Source of the DNA: Geminicoccaceae bacterium
GTDB taxonomy: Bacteria; Pseudomonadota; Alphaproteobacteria; Geminicoccales; Geminicoccaceae
Assembly (NCBI GenBank): GCA_028285265.1
Contig: JANQPX010000039.1
Span: 62,001 to 126,000, forward strand
Direction of reading: 5' to 3'
Length of the DNA stretch: 64,000 bases
The notes beneath the pieces are model-generated. The model did no database searches. It saw nothing but the letters and a program-made list of their open reading frames with translations, and was not told the origin of the DNA. The first letter of the stretch is position 1. Every line of letters begins with the position of its first letter. The translations under genes and the position numbers were made by a program. Below, piece after piece: positions 18,137 to 27,725 of the stretch.

Positions 18137-18537
18137 GAGAAAAATTGCGATTTCTTAAGTATTAATAGATCTCTTTTGTGAAAACATTGATTAAAAGTTT
18201 TCATCAAATTTTATTTGTATTTATTTTTCAAGAAATAGATCAATGAGATAGCCCGAATTCTAGCGGTTTCTTTGGTTTTTTCATGAAGTGTCAGTTTTTT
18301 TTACATAAAGAAAACTTAACATGTAAAGACAACAATGCATGTTTCACGGGCCTCACGAACACATCGTGAACCCGCAACAGTCGGCGACCGCGCACGATAC
18401 TTGAAGCGTCACGCGACGTCAGAAATTATCACTGTTTTCTCAGTGGGTTAACGGGAAATAGACCGCGCAAGAGCCGCAATATCGACCTGTCGGAAAATTT
18501 CTACCAAAAAGCGATGAGATTGATCAAGGGTGCGCGA
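18114..18537. other. Intergenic stretch with AT-rich core; no gene seen
   Basis: The part 18120-18320 is strikingly AT-rich (long T and A runs) compared with the GC-rich surroundings. Inverted repeats are visible: 18179-18185 with 18197-18203 (TGAAAAC/GTTTTCA), and 18430-18434 with 18441-18445 (CACTG/CAGTG), the latter possibly a weak end signal for the nuo-to-DUF1467 transcript. I find no convincing open frame on either strand. Confidence 0.6.
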
Positions 18538-18783
18538 TCAGTCAGCCTTAGGCGGCCGCAGCTCGATCAAGCCACTTTGCACGAACCATTGGACCGCAAT
18601 GGTGACGACAATGGCCAAGACCGTGGTGATCAGCAATTTCCGAAGAAGACGTGGCTTGGCCGGCGCGCTGCTGGCATGCCCTTTTTCGACGACATCAGGT
18701 GGTGCGACACCAAAGGGCAGCACCATGAACAGGATCAACCACCAAATGACCAAAAACGTGACGATCGTGGCAAAGGTGTTCAT
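18538..18783 (-). CDS. DUF1467 family small membrane protein
   Basis: 81 residues. Two membrane helices are visible (IVTFLVIWWLILFMVLPFGV and LLITTVLAIVVTIAVQWFV). The conserved elements are WW-LILFMVLPFGV, a central proline/alanine segment and an RLLRKLLITT helix start. The function is not known. In alphaproteobacteria this family often follows the methylmalonyl-CoA epimerase gene, as here (8-base gap), at the end of the nuo-birA-coaX-rnj-mce run. Confidence 0.85.
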   Translation of the reverse strand: MNTFATIVTFLVIWWLILFMVLPFGVAPPDVVEKGHASSAPAKPRLLRKLLITTVLAIVVTIAVQWFVQSGLIELRPPKAD

Positions 18784-18791
18784 CGGCGCGC

Positions 18792-19196
18792 TCAGGCCTG
18801 TTCCAGCTCGACCAGTGTGCCGCTGAAATCCTTGGGATGAAGAAACAGGACCGGTTTTCCATGGGCGCCGATCTTGGGCTCACCATCGCCCAGAACACGG
18901 GCGCCGCCTGCGACGAGACGATCGCGGGCGCTGATGATGTCATCGACCTCATAACAGAGGTGGTGGATGCCGCCTTGCTGGTTCTTTTCAAGAAAGCCGG
19001 CGATTGGTGACGCATCACCGAGCGGATGCAGTAGCTCGATCTTGGTGTTCGGCAGCTCAATAAAGACCGTCGTCACACCATGCTCGACCTGATCGACCGC
19101 CTCGGAGACGTCAGCCCCCAAAACGTCCCGATATTGTGCGACAGCCTGCTCCAAATCGGGCACAGCGATCGCGACATGGTTCAGACGTCCGATCAT
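18792..19196 (-). CDS. mce: Methylmalonyl-CoA epimerase
   Basis: 134 residues, the usual length. This is a vicinal-oxygen-chelate (glyoxalase) fold with two repeated modules. The metal histidine His7 is in LNHVAIAVPDLEQAV, and a second block is HHLCYEVDDI. It interconverts (R)- and (S)-methylmalonyl-CoA, linking propionyl-CoA to succinyl-CoA. The stop-to-start gap to rnj is 18 bases, so it is probably part of the same transcript. Confidence 0.93.
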   Translation of the reverse strand: MIGRLNHVAIAVPDLEQAVAQYRDVLGADVSEAVDQVEHGVTTVFIELPNTKIELLHPLGDASPIAGFLEKNQQGGIHHLCYEVDDIISARDRLVAGGARVLGDGEPKIGAHGKPVLFLHPKDFSGTLVELEQA

Positions 19197-19214
19197 CCAA
19201 GCTCTCCTTTTTGA

Positions 19215-20915
19215 TCAGTGCGCCGACGACGTCTCGTGACTGACGAGCCCTTCGATCGCCCGTGGATCGAGACGCGTGATCTGCACCTCAATAATCGGAC
19301 GTTTCTGACGCATCAAGCTGCTACTGCGCCGCACGGCAGCGCGGACGGTGTCGCGAATGCGTTCGTCGTCAAGCGCCTCATCGTCAGGCAGATCTTCGAT
19401 CGCATCTTCGACGGCGGCGAGCACACTATCGGCAAAGCCGTTGTCCCGGTTCCAATCGATCGCGCCAAAGGACGAGAGCTGCGGGGCGGCCAACAGACTG
19501 CCGTCTTGATCGAGCACAACACCAACCATGATCGTGCCATGGGCCATCAGGCGCCGACGGGTTCGGAACAGATCGTCACCGGCATCGATCAACTCGTCGT
19601 TTTCCAACACCATGCGGCCGACAGGAACTTCGTCGATCACCATGGCATCGCCCGGCGCAAGGCGGACCAGATCACCATTGCGCACATCCACCGTCGTGCC
19701 GACACCGAGCTTGCGCGCAAAAGCGGCATGCTCATGCAGATGACGCGCCTCGCCATGCACGGGAATCGCGATCTTCGGTTTGATCCAACGATACATCTGT
19801 TCGATCTCATCCCGACAGGGATGGCCCGTGACATGCACGAAGTGATCTTCCTCGGTAATCACCTCAATGCCACGGCCGACCAGCGTATTGTGCAGATTGT
19901 AGAGCGTGCGCTCGTTACCGGGGATGATCTTGGACGAAAAGATCACGCTATCGCCGGGCTCAAGCTTCACCGACGGATGCTGGCCGAAGGCAATGCGCGC
20001 CATAGCGGCTCGGGCTTCGCCCTGACAGCCGGTGGCGACCCAAAGCACCTTGTCACGCGGCAGCTGGGCTGCTGCCCTTTCATCCAACAAAGGCGGGATG
20101 TCTTTGAGATAGCCGACTTCGGACGCGACCTGGAGCATGCGCTTCATCGATCGGCCAACAGCACAGACCTGGCGTCCGGTCTCAGCACCGACCTTGATCG
20201 CCGTCTCGAGACGGGCAACGTTGGACGCGAAGGTGGTGATAACCACGCGATGCGGCAGCGTGTCGACCAGCGCTTTCAGGCTGTCCCGCACCTCGGTCTC
20301 GGAACCGGACGTGCCGGGTGTCAGCACATTGGTCGAGTCGGCGACCAACGCCAGCACGCCTTCCTCGCCAAAGGCCTCGAGCTGATCGCTCGCCGTCGTC
20401 TCACCAAGCAACGGTGCCGGATCCAGCTTCCAGTCCCCGGTATGCAGCACATTGCCAAGCGGCGTGCGGATCGACAGCGCATTCGCCTCAGGGATCGAGT
20501 GGGTCATATGGATGAGCCCACAATCGAACGGGCCGACGTTGAACCGTTCACCCGGCGCAATCACGCGAATCGGCACGTCACCGGGTTTCAGCGGCGATTC
20601 CTCAAGCTTCTTGTGCAAGAGACCAGCCGTGAAGGCGGTACAATAGATGGGGCAACGCAGACGATCCCAAAGATAGGGGACAGCGCCGAAATGGTCTTCA
20701 TGAGCATGCGTCAGCACCAAGCCCTTGAGCTCGTGGCTGCGCTCCTCAATGAACCGTGTCTCCGGCAGAATAATGTCAGCGCCCGGGAGAAACTCATCGG
20801 CAAACGAGATGCCGAGATCGACCATCAGCCACTGGTCGTCCATGCCATAGAGATTGAGGTTTAGCCCAATTTCACCAGCACCGCCCAGCGGCACAAACAA
20901 CAACTCCTGATCCAT
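19215..20915 (-). CDS. rnj: Ribonuclease J
   Basis: 566 residues. A beta-lactamase-fold nuclease with the zinc motif HAHEDH at residues 70-75 in LVLTHAHEDHFGAVPYLW. The beta-CASP module includes ADSTNVLTPG and a C-terminal HVTGHPCRDEIEQMYRWIKP motif with the conserved histidine. A C-terminal domain follows. RNase J has 5'-3' exonuclease and endonuclease activity in rRNA and mRNA processing. It lies between coaX and mce, the usual alphaproteobacterial setting, 13 bases after coaX. Confidence 0.95.
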   Translation of the reverse strand: MDQELLFVPLGGAGEIGLNLNLYGMDDQWLMVDLGISFADEFLPGADIILPETRFIEERSHELKGLVLTHAHEDHFGAVPYLWDRLRCPIYCTAFTAGLLHKKLEESPLKPGDVPIRVIAPGERFNVGPFDCGLIHMTHSIPEANALSIRTPLGNVLHTGDWKLDPAPLLGETTASDQLEAFGEEGVLALVADSTNVLTPGTSGSETEVRDSLKALVDTLPHRVVITTFASNVARLETAIKVGAETGRQVCAVGRSMKRMLQVASEVGYLKDIPPLLDERAAAQLPRDKVLWVATGCQGEARAAMARIAFGQHPSVKLEPGDSVIFSSKIIPGNERTLYNLHNTLVGRGIEVITEEDHFVHVTGHPCRDEIEQMYRWIKPKIAIPVHGEARHLHEHAAFARKLGVGTTVDVRNGDLVRLAPGDAMVIDEVPVGRMVLENDELIDAGDDLFRTRRRLMAHGTIMVGVVLDQDGSLLAAPQLSSFGAIDWNRDNGFADSVLAAVEDAIEDLPDDEALDDERIRDTVRAAVRRSSSLMRQKRPIIEVQITRLDPRAIEGLVSHETSSAH

Positions 20916-20928
20916 CTAAACCCTATTC

Positions 20929-21723
20929 TCAGTCATTCGCCTCTAAGGGCCAATCATCATGAAACAGCTCGACCAGACCCGCCATGGTCAAGTCGCGATC
21001 ATAGCGATCGATACTGTCGGTGGCATCGGCGAAAAGGCCACCTAGGCCGCCTGTGGCGATCACGGTCATTGTCTCGCCAAATTCGTCACGTATCCGCTGC
21101 ACCATCCCTTCGATTAAGCCGACATAACCGAAGAACACGCCAGATTGCATCGCCGTCACGGTCGAGCTTCCAATCACTCGCTCCGGACGTTCGACGGCAA
21201 TTCTCGGTAGCTTAGCGGCTGCCCGATGCAGGGCCTCTAGAGAGAGATTAATGCCTGTTGCGATCACCCCGCCGCAATATCTACCATCACTATCGACGAT
21301 GTCGAAAGTGGTTGCCGTGCCAAAATCAACAACAATCAACGGCCCGCCATAACGACGATGGGCAGCGACCGCATTCACCAAGCGATCGGCCCCGACCTCT
21401 CGCGGGTTGTCGATGGTGATCGGCATGGCAACGCCGAGATTCTCACGCACAATCTTCGGCTCGCAGGCAAACACGTGGTGACACATCTGTTTCAGGGCCG
21501 AGAGCGCCTGCGGCACTACCGACGAGATCACGACATCGGCGACGTCGCGGTGGTCGACCCCATCAAGCACCATCAGCTGGGTCAAGGCTGCGGCATATTC
21601 ATCGCCCGTTCGGTCTCGAACCGTCGAGATCCGCCATTGGCCCAACGGGTCACGGTCTCGATAGACGGCGAACACGGTGTTGGTGTTGCCGACGTCAACG
21701 GCGAGAAGCAAGGAACCGGCCAT
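20929..21723 (-). CDS. coaX: Type III pantothenate kinase
   Basis: 264 residues. The phosphate-1 loop LLLAVDVGNTNTVFAVY has the catalytic Asp10, and later blocks are GADRLVNAVAA and VVDFGTATTFDIVD. This is the CoaX form of the first step of coenzyme A synthesis; it uses monovalent cations and is insensitive to CoA feedback in relatives. It lies six bases after birA and 13 before rnj. Confidence 0.96.
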   Translation of the reverse strand: MAGSLLLAVDVGNTNTVFAVYRDRDPLGQWRISTVRDRTGDEYAAALTQLMVLDGVDHRDVADVVISSVVPQALSALKQMCHHVFACEPKIVRENLGVAMPITIDNPREVGADRLVNAVAAHRRYGGPLIVVDFGTATTFDIVDSDGRYCGGVIATGINLSLEALHRAAAKLPRIAVERPERVIGSSTVTAMQSGVFFGYVGLIEGMVQRIRDEFGETMTVIATGGLGGLFADATDSIDRYDRDLTMAGLVELFHDDWPLEAND

Positions 21724-21729
21724 CGGGGC

Positions 21730-22509
21730 TCAGCGATCCAGGAAGACGACGTCACCCGCCGCGAGTTCGCTTCGGCTGCTGTCGGCATGCTCGATCAACA
21801 GCGCGCCAGCATCGGTCAAGTCGATGAACCGACCCTCGATCTCCCGATGATCCGTCTTAAGCCGGATGGAATGTCCCAAGCGATGACTCCTATCTCGCCA
21901 TGCCGTCCTCACCACAGCAAAGCCGTCAGATTGCCAGCGGTCAAGCCAGATACTGAGGGAGCGGGCATAGTCGCCAAGCCACTCCCAAGGCGCACGGGGT
22001 GGAAAGCCCACCGCACTGAGGGAGGTCACGGGGTACGGCATTTGCGCCGGCGCCCAGGCAATATTGAGGCCGATACCCAGCACGACATAATCGAGCTCGC
22101 CATCCTTGCCACCAGCACTCTCGAGCAGAATACCCGCAACCTTCGCCCCGTCGATCAGGACGTCATTCGGCCATTTGAGCGATAGGTTCAATCCTTCCGG
22201 TCCCTGCGCCGTCAACACATCGGCGAGCACGACGGCCGCCAAGAAGGAGAGCTGGCTCGCCGCGCTCAAACGGCAGTCGGGCCGAAGTAGGATCGACATC
22301 TGCAGATTGCCAGTCGCCGATTGCCATGATCGGCCAAGACGGCCGCGTCCCTCTGTTTGGCGATCTGCGAACACGATCAATCCCGAGGGCGCCCCTTCCG
22401 AGGCGAGCCTGACGGCCTCGTCATTGGTGCTGCCAACCGTTTCGACATGATGCAAGCTAAAGCCCGATGGTAGGCCCCTGACAGGTGCTGAAAAACGCTT
22501 ATCCGTCAC
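21730..22509 (-). CDS. birA: Biotin--[acetyl-CoA-carboxylase] ligase, monofunctional
   Basis: 259 residues from a GTG at 22509 that overlaps the nuoN stop (GTGA); a longer in-frame start at 22569 would run into nuoN. Biotinyl-AMP loop TEGRGRLGRSW, substrate lysine block LKWPNDVLIDGAKVAGIL. There is no N-terminal helix-turn-helix, so it attaches biotin but cannot repress biotin genes as E. coli BirA does. Its place after nuoN is conserved in alphaproteobacteria. Confidence 0.94.
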   Translation of the reverse strand: MTDKRFSAPVRGLPSGFSLHHVETVGSTNDEAVRLASEGAPSGLIVFADRQTEGRGRLGRSWQSATGNLQMSILLRPDCRLSAASQLSFLAAVVLADVLTAQGPEGLNLSLKWPNDVLIDGAKVAGILLESAGGKDGELDYVVLGIGLNIAWAPAQMPYPVTSLSAVGFPPRAPWEWLGDYARSLSIWLDRWQSDGFAVVRTAWRDRSHRLGHSIRLKTDHREIEGRFIDLTDAGALLIEHADSSRSELAAGDVVFLDR

Positions 22510-23972
22510 GAGAACAGGGCGAGAGCCGCACGCTCGGCGTGACCAAGCAGCAGCCCAGGCCTCAGGCAAAAGGCAATGTTGAAGAGCGCAGCGACGCCAA
22601 GCACGATCGCATATTCGCTGCCAATCGAGCGGTCGATAGGATCGATCTCCTCATCGAAGAACATGATCTTGACGATCCGGAGGTAATAATAGGCACCAAC
22701 CACACTCGCAAGCACGCCGATGATCGCCAAGGGGACCAAATCCGCGTCGACCGCCGCCATGAAGACATAGAACTTCCCGAAGAAGCCGGCGAGCGGCGGA
22801 ATACCGGCGAGGGAAAACATGAAGACCGCGATGGCACCAGCGAATAAGGGTTGCTGCCTTGCCAAGCCGGCGAGATCGTCAATTTGCTCAATCGGCGCAC
22901 CATTCCGGCGAAGGGCAAGAACGCAGGCAAAGGTGCCGAGCGTCATCACAAGATAGATGGCGATATAGACGAGAACGCTGTTCACACCTTGCTCGGTGCC
23001 GGCAGCGAGACCAACCAACGCAAAGCCGATATGGCCGATGCCGCTATAGGCGAGCAGGCGTTTGAGATTGGTCTGTCCAATCGCCGCGAAGGCGCCGAGC
23101 AGCATCGATGCGATCGAGATGAACACCACGATCTGCTGCCATTGGCTCGCCCACTCGCCAAACGGCTGGTAAAAGACGCGGATCGTCAGCGCCATGGCTG
23201 CGACCTTGGGTGCTGCGGCAAGAAACGCCGTCACGGGTGTCGGCGCGCCCTCATAAACATCGGGCGTCCACATGTGAAACGGCACCGCCGCGAGTTTGAA
23301 GGCGAGACCAGCCGCGACAAACACCAAGCCGATCACCACGCCGACACTGATCGTACCCTCACCAATCTTTTCAGGTGACAGGGCTTCGGCCAGGCCAGGG
23401 AAAGACAGCGTGCCGGTAAAGCCGTAGACCATCGAGCATCCATAAAGAAGGATACCGGAAGCGAGCGCGCCCAGAACGAAATATTTGAGGCCCGCTTCCG
23501 AGGCGCGCAGACGGTCACGATGAAACGCCGTCATTACATAGAGCGGCAAGCTTTGCAGTTCGAGCGCGACATAGAGTGAAATCAGGCTATTGGCTGAGAT
23601 CATCATCAGCATGCCGACCGTCGCGAACAAGGCCAGCACGGTATACTCGAACTTGTTGACCCCTTCCTTTTGGAAGAACCCGGGCGTCATCACCAGACAA
23701 ACCGCCACGGCCAAAAGAACCAGCGCCTTCATGAAGGCGGCAAAGCCATCGGTGATGTATAAACCGCCAAAGGTGGTGATCGTCTCCTTTTCGCCCATCA
23801 AAACGATGAACATGCCGACCACCAGCGCCATGATCGCGAGCGAGGAGATGAACCGTTGCGTATCCTGTTCCTCGTTGCGGAACGCGCCGAGCATCAGCAA
23901 CGCCATGGCGACACAAATCAGGAAGATTTCGGTCATGGCCGGCGCCAGATCGAACATGTCGATGCCCACCAT
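22506..23972 (-). CDS. nuoN: NADH-quinone oxidoreductase subunit N
   Basis: 488 residues with about 14 membrane helices. Antiporter-like proton channel subunit of complex I; key helices include FLSP-type transporter blocks such as AASEAGLKYFVLGALASGIL and AAGLAFKLAAVPFHMWTPDV, with conserved lysines. It follows nuoM after one base and ends the nuo genes, its stop overlapping birA. Confidence 0.97.
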   Translation of the reverse strand: MVGIDMFDLAPAMTEIFLICVAMALLMLGAFRNEEQDTQRFISSLAIMALVVGMFIVLMGEKETITTFGGLYITDGFAAFMKALVLLAVAVCLVMTPGFFQKEGVNKFEYTVLALFATVGMLMMISANSLISLYVALELQSLPLYVMTAFHRDRLRASEAGLKYFVLGALASGILLYGCSMVYGFTGTLSFPGLAEALSPEKIGEGTISVGVVIGLVFVAAGLAFKLAAVPFHMWTPDVYEGAPTPVTAFLAAAPKVAAMALTIRVFYQPFGEWASQWQQIVVFISIASMLLGAFAAIGQTNLKRLLAYSGIGHIGFALVGLAAGTEQGVNSVLVYIAIYLVMTLGTFACVLALRRNGAPIEQIDDLAGLARQQPLFAGAIAVFMFSLAGIPPLAGFFGKFYVFMAAVDADLVPLAIIGVLASVVGAYYYLRIVKIMFFDEEIDPIDRSIGSEYAIVLGVAALFNIAFCLRPGLLLGHAERAALALFS

Positions 23973-23973
23973 A

Positions 23974-25476
23974 TCAGCGCCCCGCCAATTCGGTTTCTGG
24001 AAGCCCGCCCGCCTGGGTCAACAGATGGTCAACCGAGGCCGCCATCGGGTCGAGGAACAGTGAGGGATAGATACCCATCAGGATCACCAGAAAGATCAAC
24101 GGCGCAAAACTCGCGATCTCATGGGGCCGAAGATCCCGGATCATTTGTAGATGTTCCTTGGTGAAGGCGCCAAAGACAACCCGGCGATATAGCCAGAGCA
24201 TATAGGCCGCGCCCAAAACCATGCCGGTTGCCGCAAAAAGCGCCACCCACTGATTGACCTGAAAGACGCCGATCAGCACCAGAATTTCACCGACAAATCC
24301 GGACGTCCCCGGGAGCCCGACCGAGGCAAGCATGAACAGCATGAAAACGAACCCATACATCGGCATGCGTTCGACCAAACCGCCATAGAAGTCGATTTCC
24401 CGGCTGTGCAACCGATCATAGATCACACCGACACACATGAAGAGCGCTGCCGAGACCAGGCCGTGGCTCAGCATTTGGATGATGCTGCCCTGAATGCCCA
24501 ACGGATTGAGGGTGAAGATGCCGATGGTAACGATGCCCATATGCGCAACCGAGCTATAAGCAATCAGCTTCTTCATGTCGGTCTGCATCAACGCGACCAA
24601 CGACGTGTAAATCACCGCGACAATCGAGAGCGTATAGATTAGCGGTGTAAAGTAGGCGGTGGCCTCAGGCAGCATGGGCAGGGAGAAACGAAGGAAGCCA
24701 TAACCACCGAGCTTCAACAGCACGCCTGCCAGAACCACCGAGCCCGCCGTCGGCGCTTCGACATGCGCGTCCGGCAGCCAGGTGTGGAACGGCCACATCG
24801 GAACCTTGACCGCAAAGGACGCGAACATCGCGAGCCAGAGCCATTTCTGCAACGCCGGATCGAAGGTTGCGGTCATCAGCGATGGGATGTCGGTCGTGCC
24901 TTCCTGGAGATACATCACCAGGATCGCGATGAGAAACAGCACAGATCCCAAAAGCGTGTAGAGGAAAAACTTGAACGCGGAGTAGATCCGATTTGGCCCT
25001 CCCCAAACGCCGATGATCAGGAACATCGGGATGAGGATGCCTTCGAAGAAAATGTAGAACAGCACAAAGTCGAGCGCGCAGAACACGCCGACCATAAAGG
25101 TCTCCATCACCAAGAAGGCGACCATATATTCTTTGACCCGGACCTGAACCGACTCCCAGGAGACTCCGATGCACACCAAGGTGGTGAGCGTGCTCAGCAG
25201 CACGAGAAAGAGCGAGATCCCATCGACACCAACATGATAGTTGATGCCGAGACCGGTCAGCCACTCATAGCGCTCGACCAGTTGGAAATCCGAACGGGCG
25301 TTGTCGAAATTGCCCCAGATCATCAAGGAGAGAAGAAAGGTGATACCAGCGGTCCAAAGCGCCACGGCCTTGGCGTTCTGGTTCACCACCTCCTCGTCGC
25401 CACGGATCATCAAGATGAACCCGGCCCCCGCCAACGGCAGGAAGATGACCAGAGAAAGAAGCGGCCAATCACTCAT
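23974..25476 (-). CDS. nuoM: NADH-quinone oxidoreductase subunit M
   Basis: 500 residues and about 14 membrane helices. Antiporter-like subunit with the family blocks FYIFFEGILIPMFLIIGVWG and FASFAVKVPMWPFHTWLPDA, the latter carrying the conserved lysine. It pumps protons in the membrane arm between NuoL and NuoN. There are 11 bases between the nuoL stop and its ATG. Confidence 0.97.
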   Translation of the reverse strand: MSDWPLLSLVIFLPLAGAGFILMIRGDEEVVNQNAKAVALWTAGITFLLSLMIWGNFDNARSDFQLVERYEWLTGLGINYHVGVDGISLFLVLLSTLTTLVCIGVSWESVQVRVKEYMVAFLVMETFMVGVFCALDFVLFYIFFEGILIPMFLIIGVWGGPNRIYSAFKFFLYTLLGSVLFLIAILVMYLQEGTTDIPSLMTATFDPALQKWLWLAMFASFAVKVPMWPFHTWLPDAHVEAPTAGSVVLAGVLLKLGGYGFLRFSLPMLPEATAYFTPLIYTLSIVAVIYTSLVALMQTDMKKLIAYSSVAHMGIVTIGIFTLNPLGIQGSIIQMLSHGLVSAALFMCVGVIYDRLHSREIDFYGGLVERMPMYGFVFMLFMLASVGLPGTSGFVGEILVLIGVFQVNQWVALFAATGMVLGAAYMLWLYRRVVFGAFTKEHLQMIRDLRPHEIASFAPLIFLVILMGIYPSLFLDPMAASVDHLLTQAGGLPETELAGR

Positions 25477-25487
25477 CGTCCGCTCCC

Positions 25488-27407
25488 CTAAACGCTAAAA
25501 AGATACCAGGTGACCAAGGCGGCGATCCCGATCAGCATGGCAAAAGCATAATGGTAGACATAACCGGTCTGCAGCAATGTCGCGCGGCGCGCGGCGCTCA
25601 ACGTCGCGGCAGCGACGCCATTCGGACCGAACGCGTCAATGATGCCGATATCCCCGCCGCGCCAAAGGACCGTACCCAGGCGCTTGGCTGGGTTGACGAA
25701 CAGCACATCATAGAGCTCGTCGACATACCATTTGTTGAGCAAGAACTGGTAGACGCCCTGAGCGCGCGCGGCGAACGCGCGCGGCAGGTCCGGGTTTTGG
25801 ATGTAGAACACATAGGCCAATCCAATCCCCACGCCCCCCGCAAGGATGGGCAGGATCTTCACCCAAAGAGGCGCGTGATGGGCCTCCTCAATGATATTCT
25901 GGCCGGCAGGCATGGCGATCGACCCGCCCCAAAACACCATATCCTCATTGACCATCGGCAGGCCGAGATAGCCGGCAAAGACGGCGCCGACCGCCAGCAA
26001 GCCCAGCGGAATCGTCATGACCAACGGGCTTTCATGGATGTGGCTCATCACCTCCTCGTTGGCGCGCGGCTCGCCATGGAAGGTCATGAAGAGAAGGCGC
26101 CAGGAGTAGAAGGCGGTAAGCACCGCAGCGATAATCCCGAGCCAAAAGGCATAGCCGGCAAACGGTCCGTGCGAGGCCCAGGCCACTTCCAAGACTAAGT
26201 CCTTGGAGAAGAAGCCAGCAAAGAACGGCATGCCTGCCAGCGCCAGCGACCCGATCCACATCATCGTATAGGTCACCGGAATCTTGCGCCAAATGCCGCC
26301 CATATGCCGCATGTCCTGCTCGTCCGACATCGCATGAATGACCGATCCGGCGGACATGAAGAGCAAGGCCTTGAAGAAGGCGTGGGTATAGAGATGGAAA
26401 ATCCCGACGGAGTAAGCGCCGACGCCACAGGCGAAGAACATGTACCCGAGCTGCGAACACGTGGAATAGGCAATGACGCGCTTGATGTCGTTCTGCACGA
26501 GACCGATGGTGGCCGCGAACAGCGCCGTGCTCGCGCCGATGAAGGTGACGAAGCCGAGCGTCCAGGGTGTGAGTTCAAACAGCGGTGAACACCGGGCGAC
26601 CAGAAAGACCCCCGCAGTCACCATCGTAGCCGCATGAATCAGGGCCGAGACCGGCGTTGGTCCCTCCATGGCATCGGGCAGCCAGGTATGCAAGCCGAGC
26701 TGCGCCGACTTCCCCATCGCCCCGATGAACAACAAGAAGGTCACCAAGGTCAGCGCATGCATCTCGGCGCCGAACATCACCACGCTATAGTCTGCGAACT
26801 CCGCCACGCGCGAGAACACCACATCGAACTCGACCGAGTCGAACAGCAGATAAACGCCGGCAATACCGAGCGCAAAGCCGACGTCACCGACACGGTTGAC
26901 GAGAAAGGCCTTGATTGCCGCAGCGCAAGCCGATGGCTTGGTGTACCAAAAGCCGATCAGGAGGTAGGACACCAAGCCCACGCCCTCCCAGCCAAAAAAG
27001 AGCTGGAGAAAGTTATCGGCGGTGACCAGCGCCAGCATGAAAAAGGTGAACAGCGAGAGATAGGCCATGAACCGCGGCTTGTGCGGGTCATGGGACATAT
27101 AGCCGATCGAGTAGATGTGGATGAGTGTTGAGACCGTCGACACTACGAACATCATGATCGCGGATAGCGGATCGACCCGGATCGTCCAATCGACTTCAAA
27201 CGTCCCGGACTGAATCCAGGTCAGCACGTCGACCTTGTACCCTGGCGTGCCGACGACGGAGAACAGCACGATCCAAGCGCAGATCGCCGAAATCACCATG
27301 CCGGCACAGGTGACCAATTGCGCGGGACGATCCCCGATGAACCGACCGAAAAAGCCTGCGATGATCGCGCCGATCAGCGGAGAAAAGACAATGGCGGCTG
27401 CGGTCAT
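25488..27407 (-). CDS. nuoL: NADH-quinone oxidoreductase subunit L
   Basis: 639 residues. Distal antiporter-like subunit, with LLIGFWYTKPSACAAAIKAF and GKSAQLGLHTWLPDAMEGPT blocks and a C-terminal extension with the lateral helix. The final helix lies near the end (YAFAMLIGIAALVTWYLF). Four bases separate it from nuoK. Confidence 0.97.
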   Translation of the reverse strand: MTAAAIVFSPLIGAIIAGFFGRFIGDRPAQLVTCAGMVISAICAWIVLFSVVGTPGYKVDVLTWIQSGTFEVDWTIRVDPLSAIMMFVVSTVSTLIHIYSIGYMSHDPHKPRFMAYLSLFTFFMLALVTADNFLQLFFGWEGVGLVSYLLIGFWYTKPSACAAAIKAFLVNRVGDVGFALGIAGVYLLFDSVEFDVVFSRVAEFADYSVVMFGAEMHALTLVTFLLFIGAMGKSAQLGLHTWLPDAMEGPTPVSALIHAATMVTAGVFLVARCSPLFELTPWTLGFVTFIGASTALFAATIGLVQNDIKRVIAYSTCSQLGYMFFACGVGAYSVGIFHLYTHAFFKALLFMSAGSVIHAMSDEQDMRHMGGIWRKIPVTYTMMWIGSLALAGMPFFAGFFSKDLVLEVAWASHGPFAGYAFWLGIIAAVLTAFYSWRLLFMTFHGEPRANEEVMSHIHESPLVMTIPLGLLAVGAVFAGYLGLPMVNEDMVFWGGSIAMPAGQNIIEEAHHAPLWVKILPILAGGVGIGLAYVFYIQNPDLPRAFAARAQGVYQFLLNKWYVDELYDVLFVNPAKRLGTVLWRGGDIGIIDAFGPNGVAAATLSAARRATLLQTGYVYHYAFAMLIGIAALVTWYLFSV

Positions 27408-27410
27408 GGT

Positions 27411-27725
27411 TCAGCCCTTCATGAGGTTGATGTCATCAACCTCGATGCTGCCGCGATTGCGGAAATAGACGACGAGGATAGCGAGGCCAATCGCCGCTTC
27501 CGCAGCGGCGACCGTCAGGATGAACATGGTGAAGACCTGCCCCGCAAGGTCGCCGAGATAGGCGGAAAAGGCGACGAAATTCAGATTGATCGCGAGCAGC
27601 ATCAATTCGATCGACATCAAGATGACGATCACGTTCTTCCGATTGAGGAAGATGCCGAAGATCCCGAGCGTAAACAGGATGGCCGCAACCGTCAGATAGT
27701 GGCCGAGAGGGACCGCCATTTCCAT
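27411..27725 (-). CDS. nuoK: NADH-quinone oxidoreductase subunit K
   Basis: 104 residues, three membrane helices. The conserved buried glutamates are in NVIVILMSIELMLLAINLNF and in the last helix (VAAAEAAIGLAILV). Its ATG shares one base with the nuoJ stop (TGATG). Starting at M3 is an equally good alternative. Confidence 0.97.
   Translation of the reverse strand: MEMAVPLGHYLTVAAILFTLGIFGIFLNRKNVIVILMSIELMLLAINLNFVAFSAYLGDLAGQVFTMFILTVAAAEAAIGLAILVVYFRNRGSIEVDDINLMKG

Noticed and set aside
19218..20864. 548-codon open frame on the plus strand opposite rnj
   Set aside because: Exactly antisense to a clear RNase J gene; composition (many H, R, Q, D) is typical of a reverse-frame shadow in GC-rich DNA and shows no domain.
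22506..27407. NuoL, NuoM and NuoN as duplicated Mrp-type antiporters
   Set aside because: They are the normal three paralogous subunits of complex I in the normal order.
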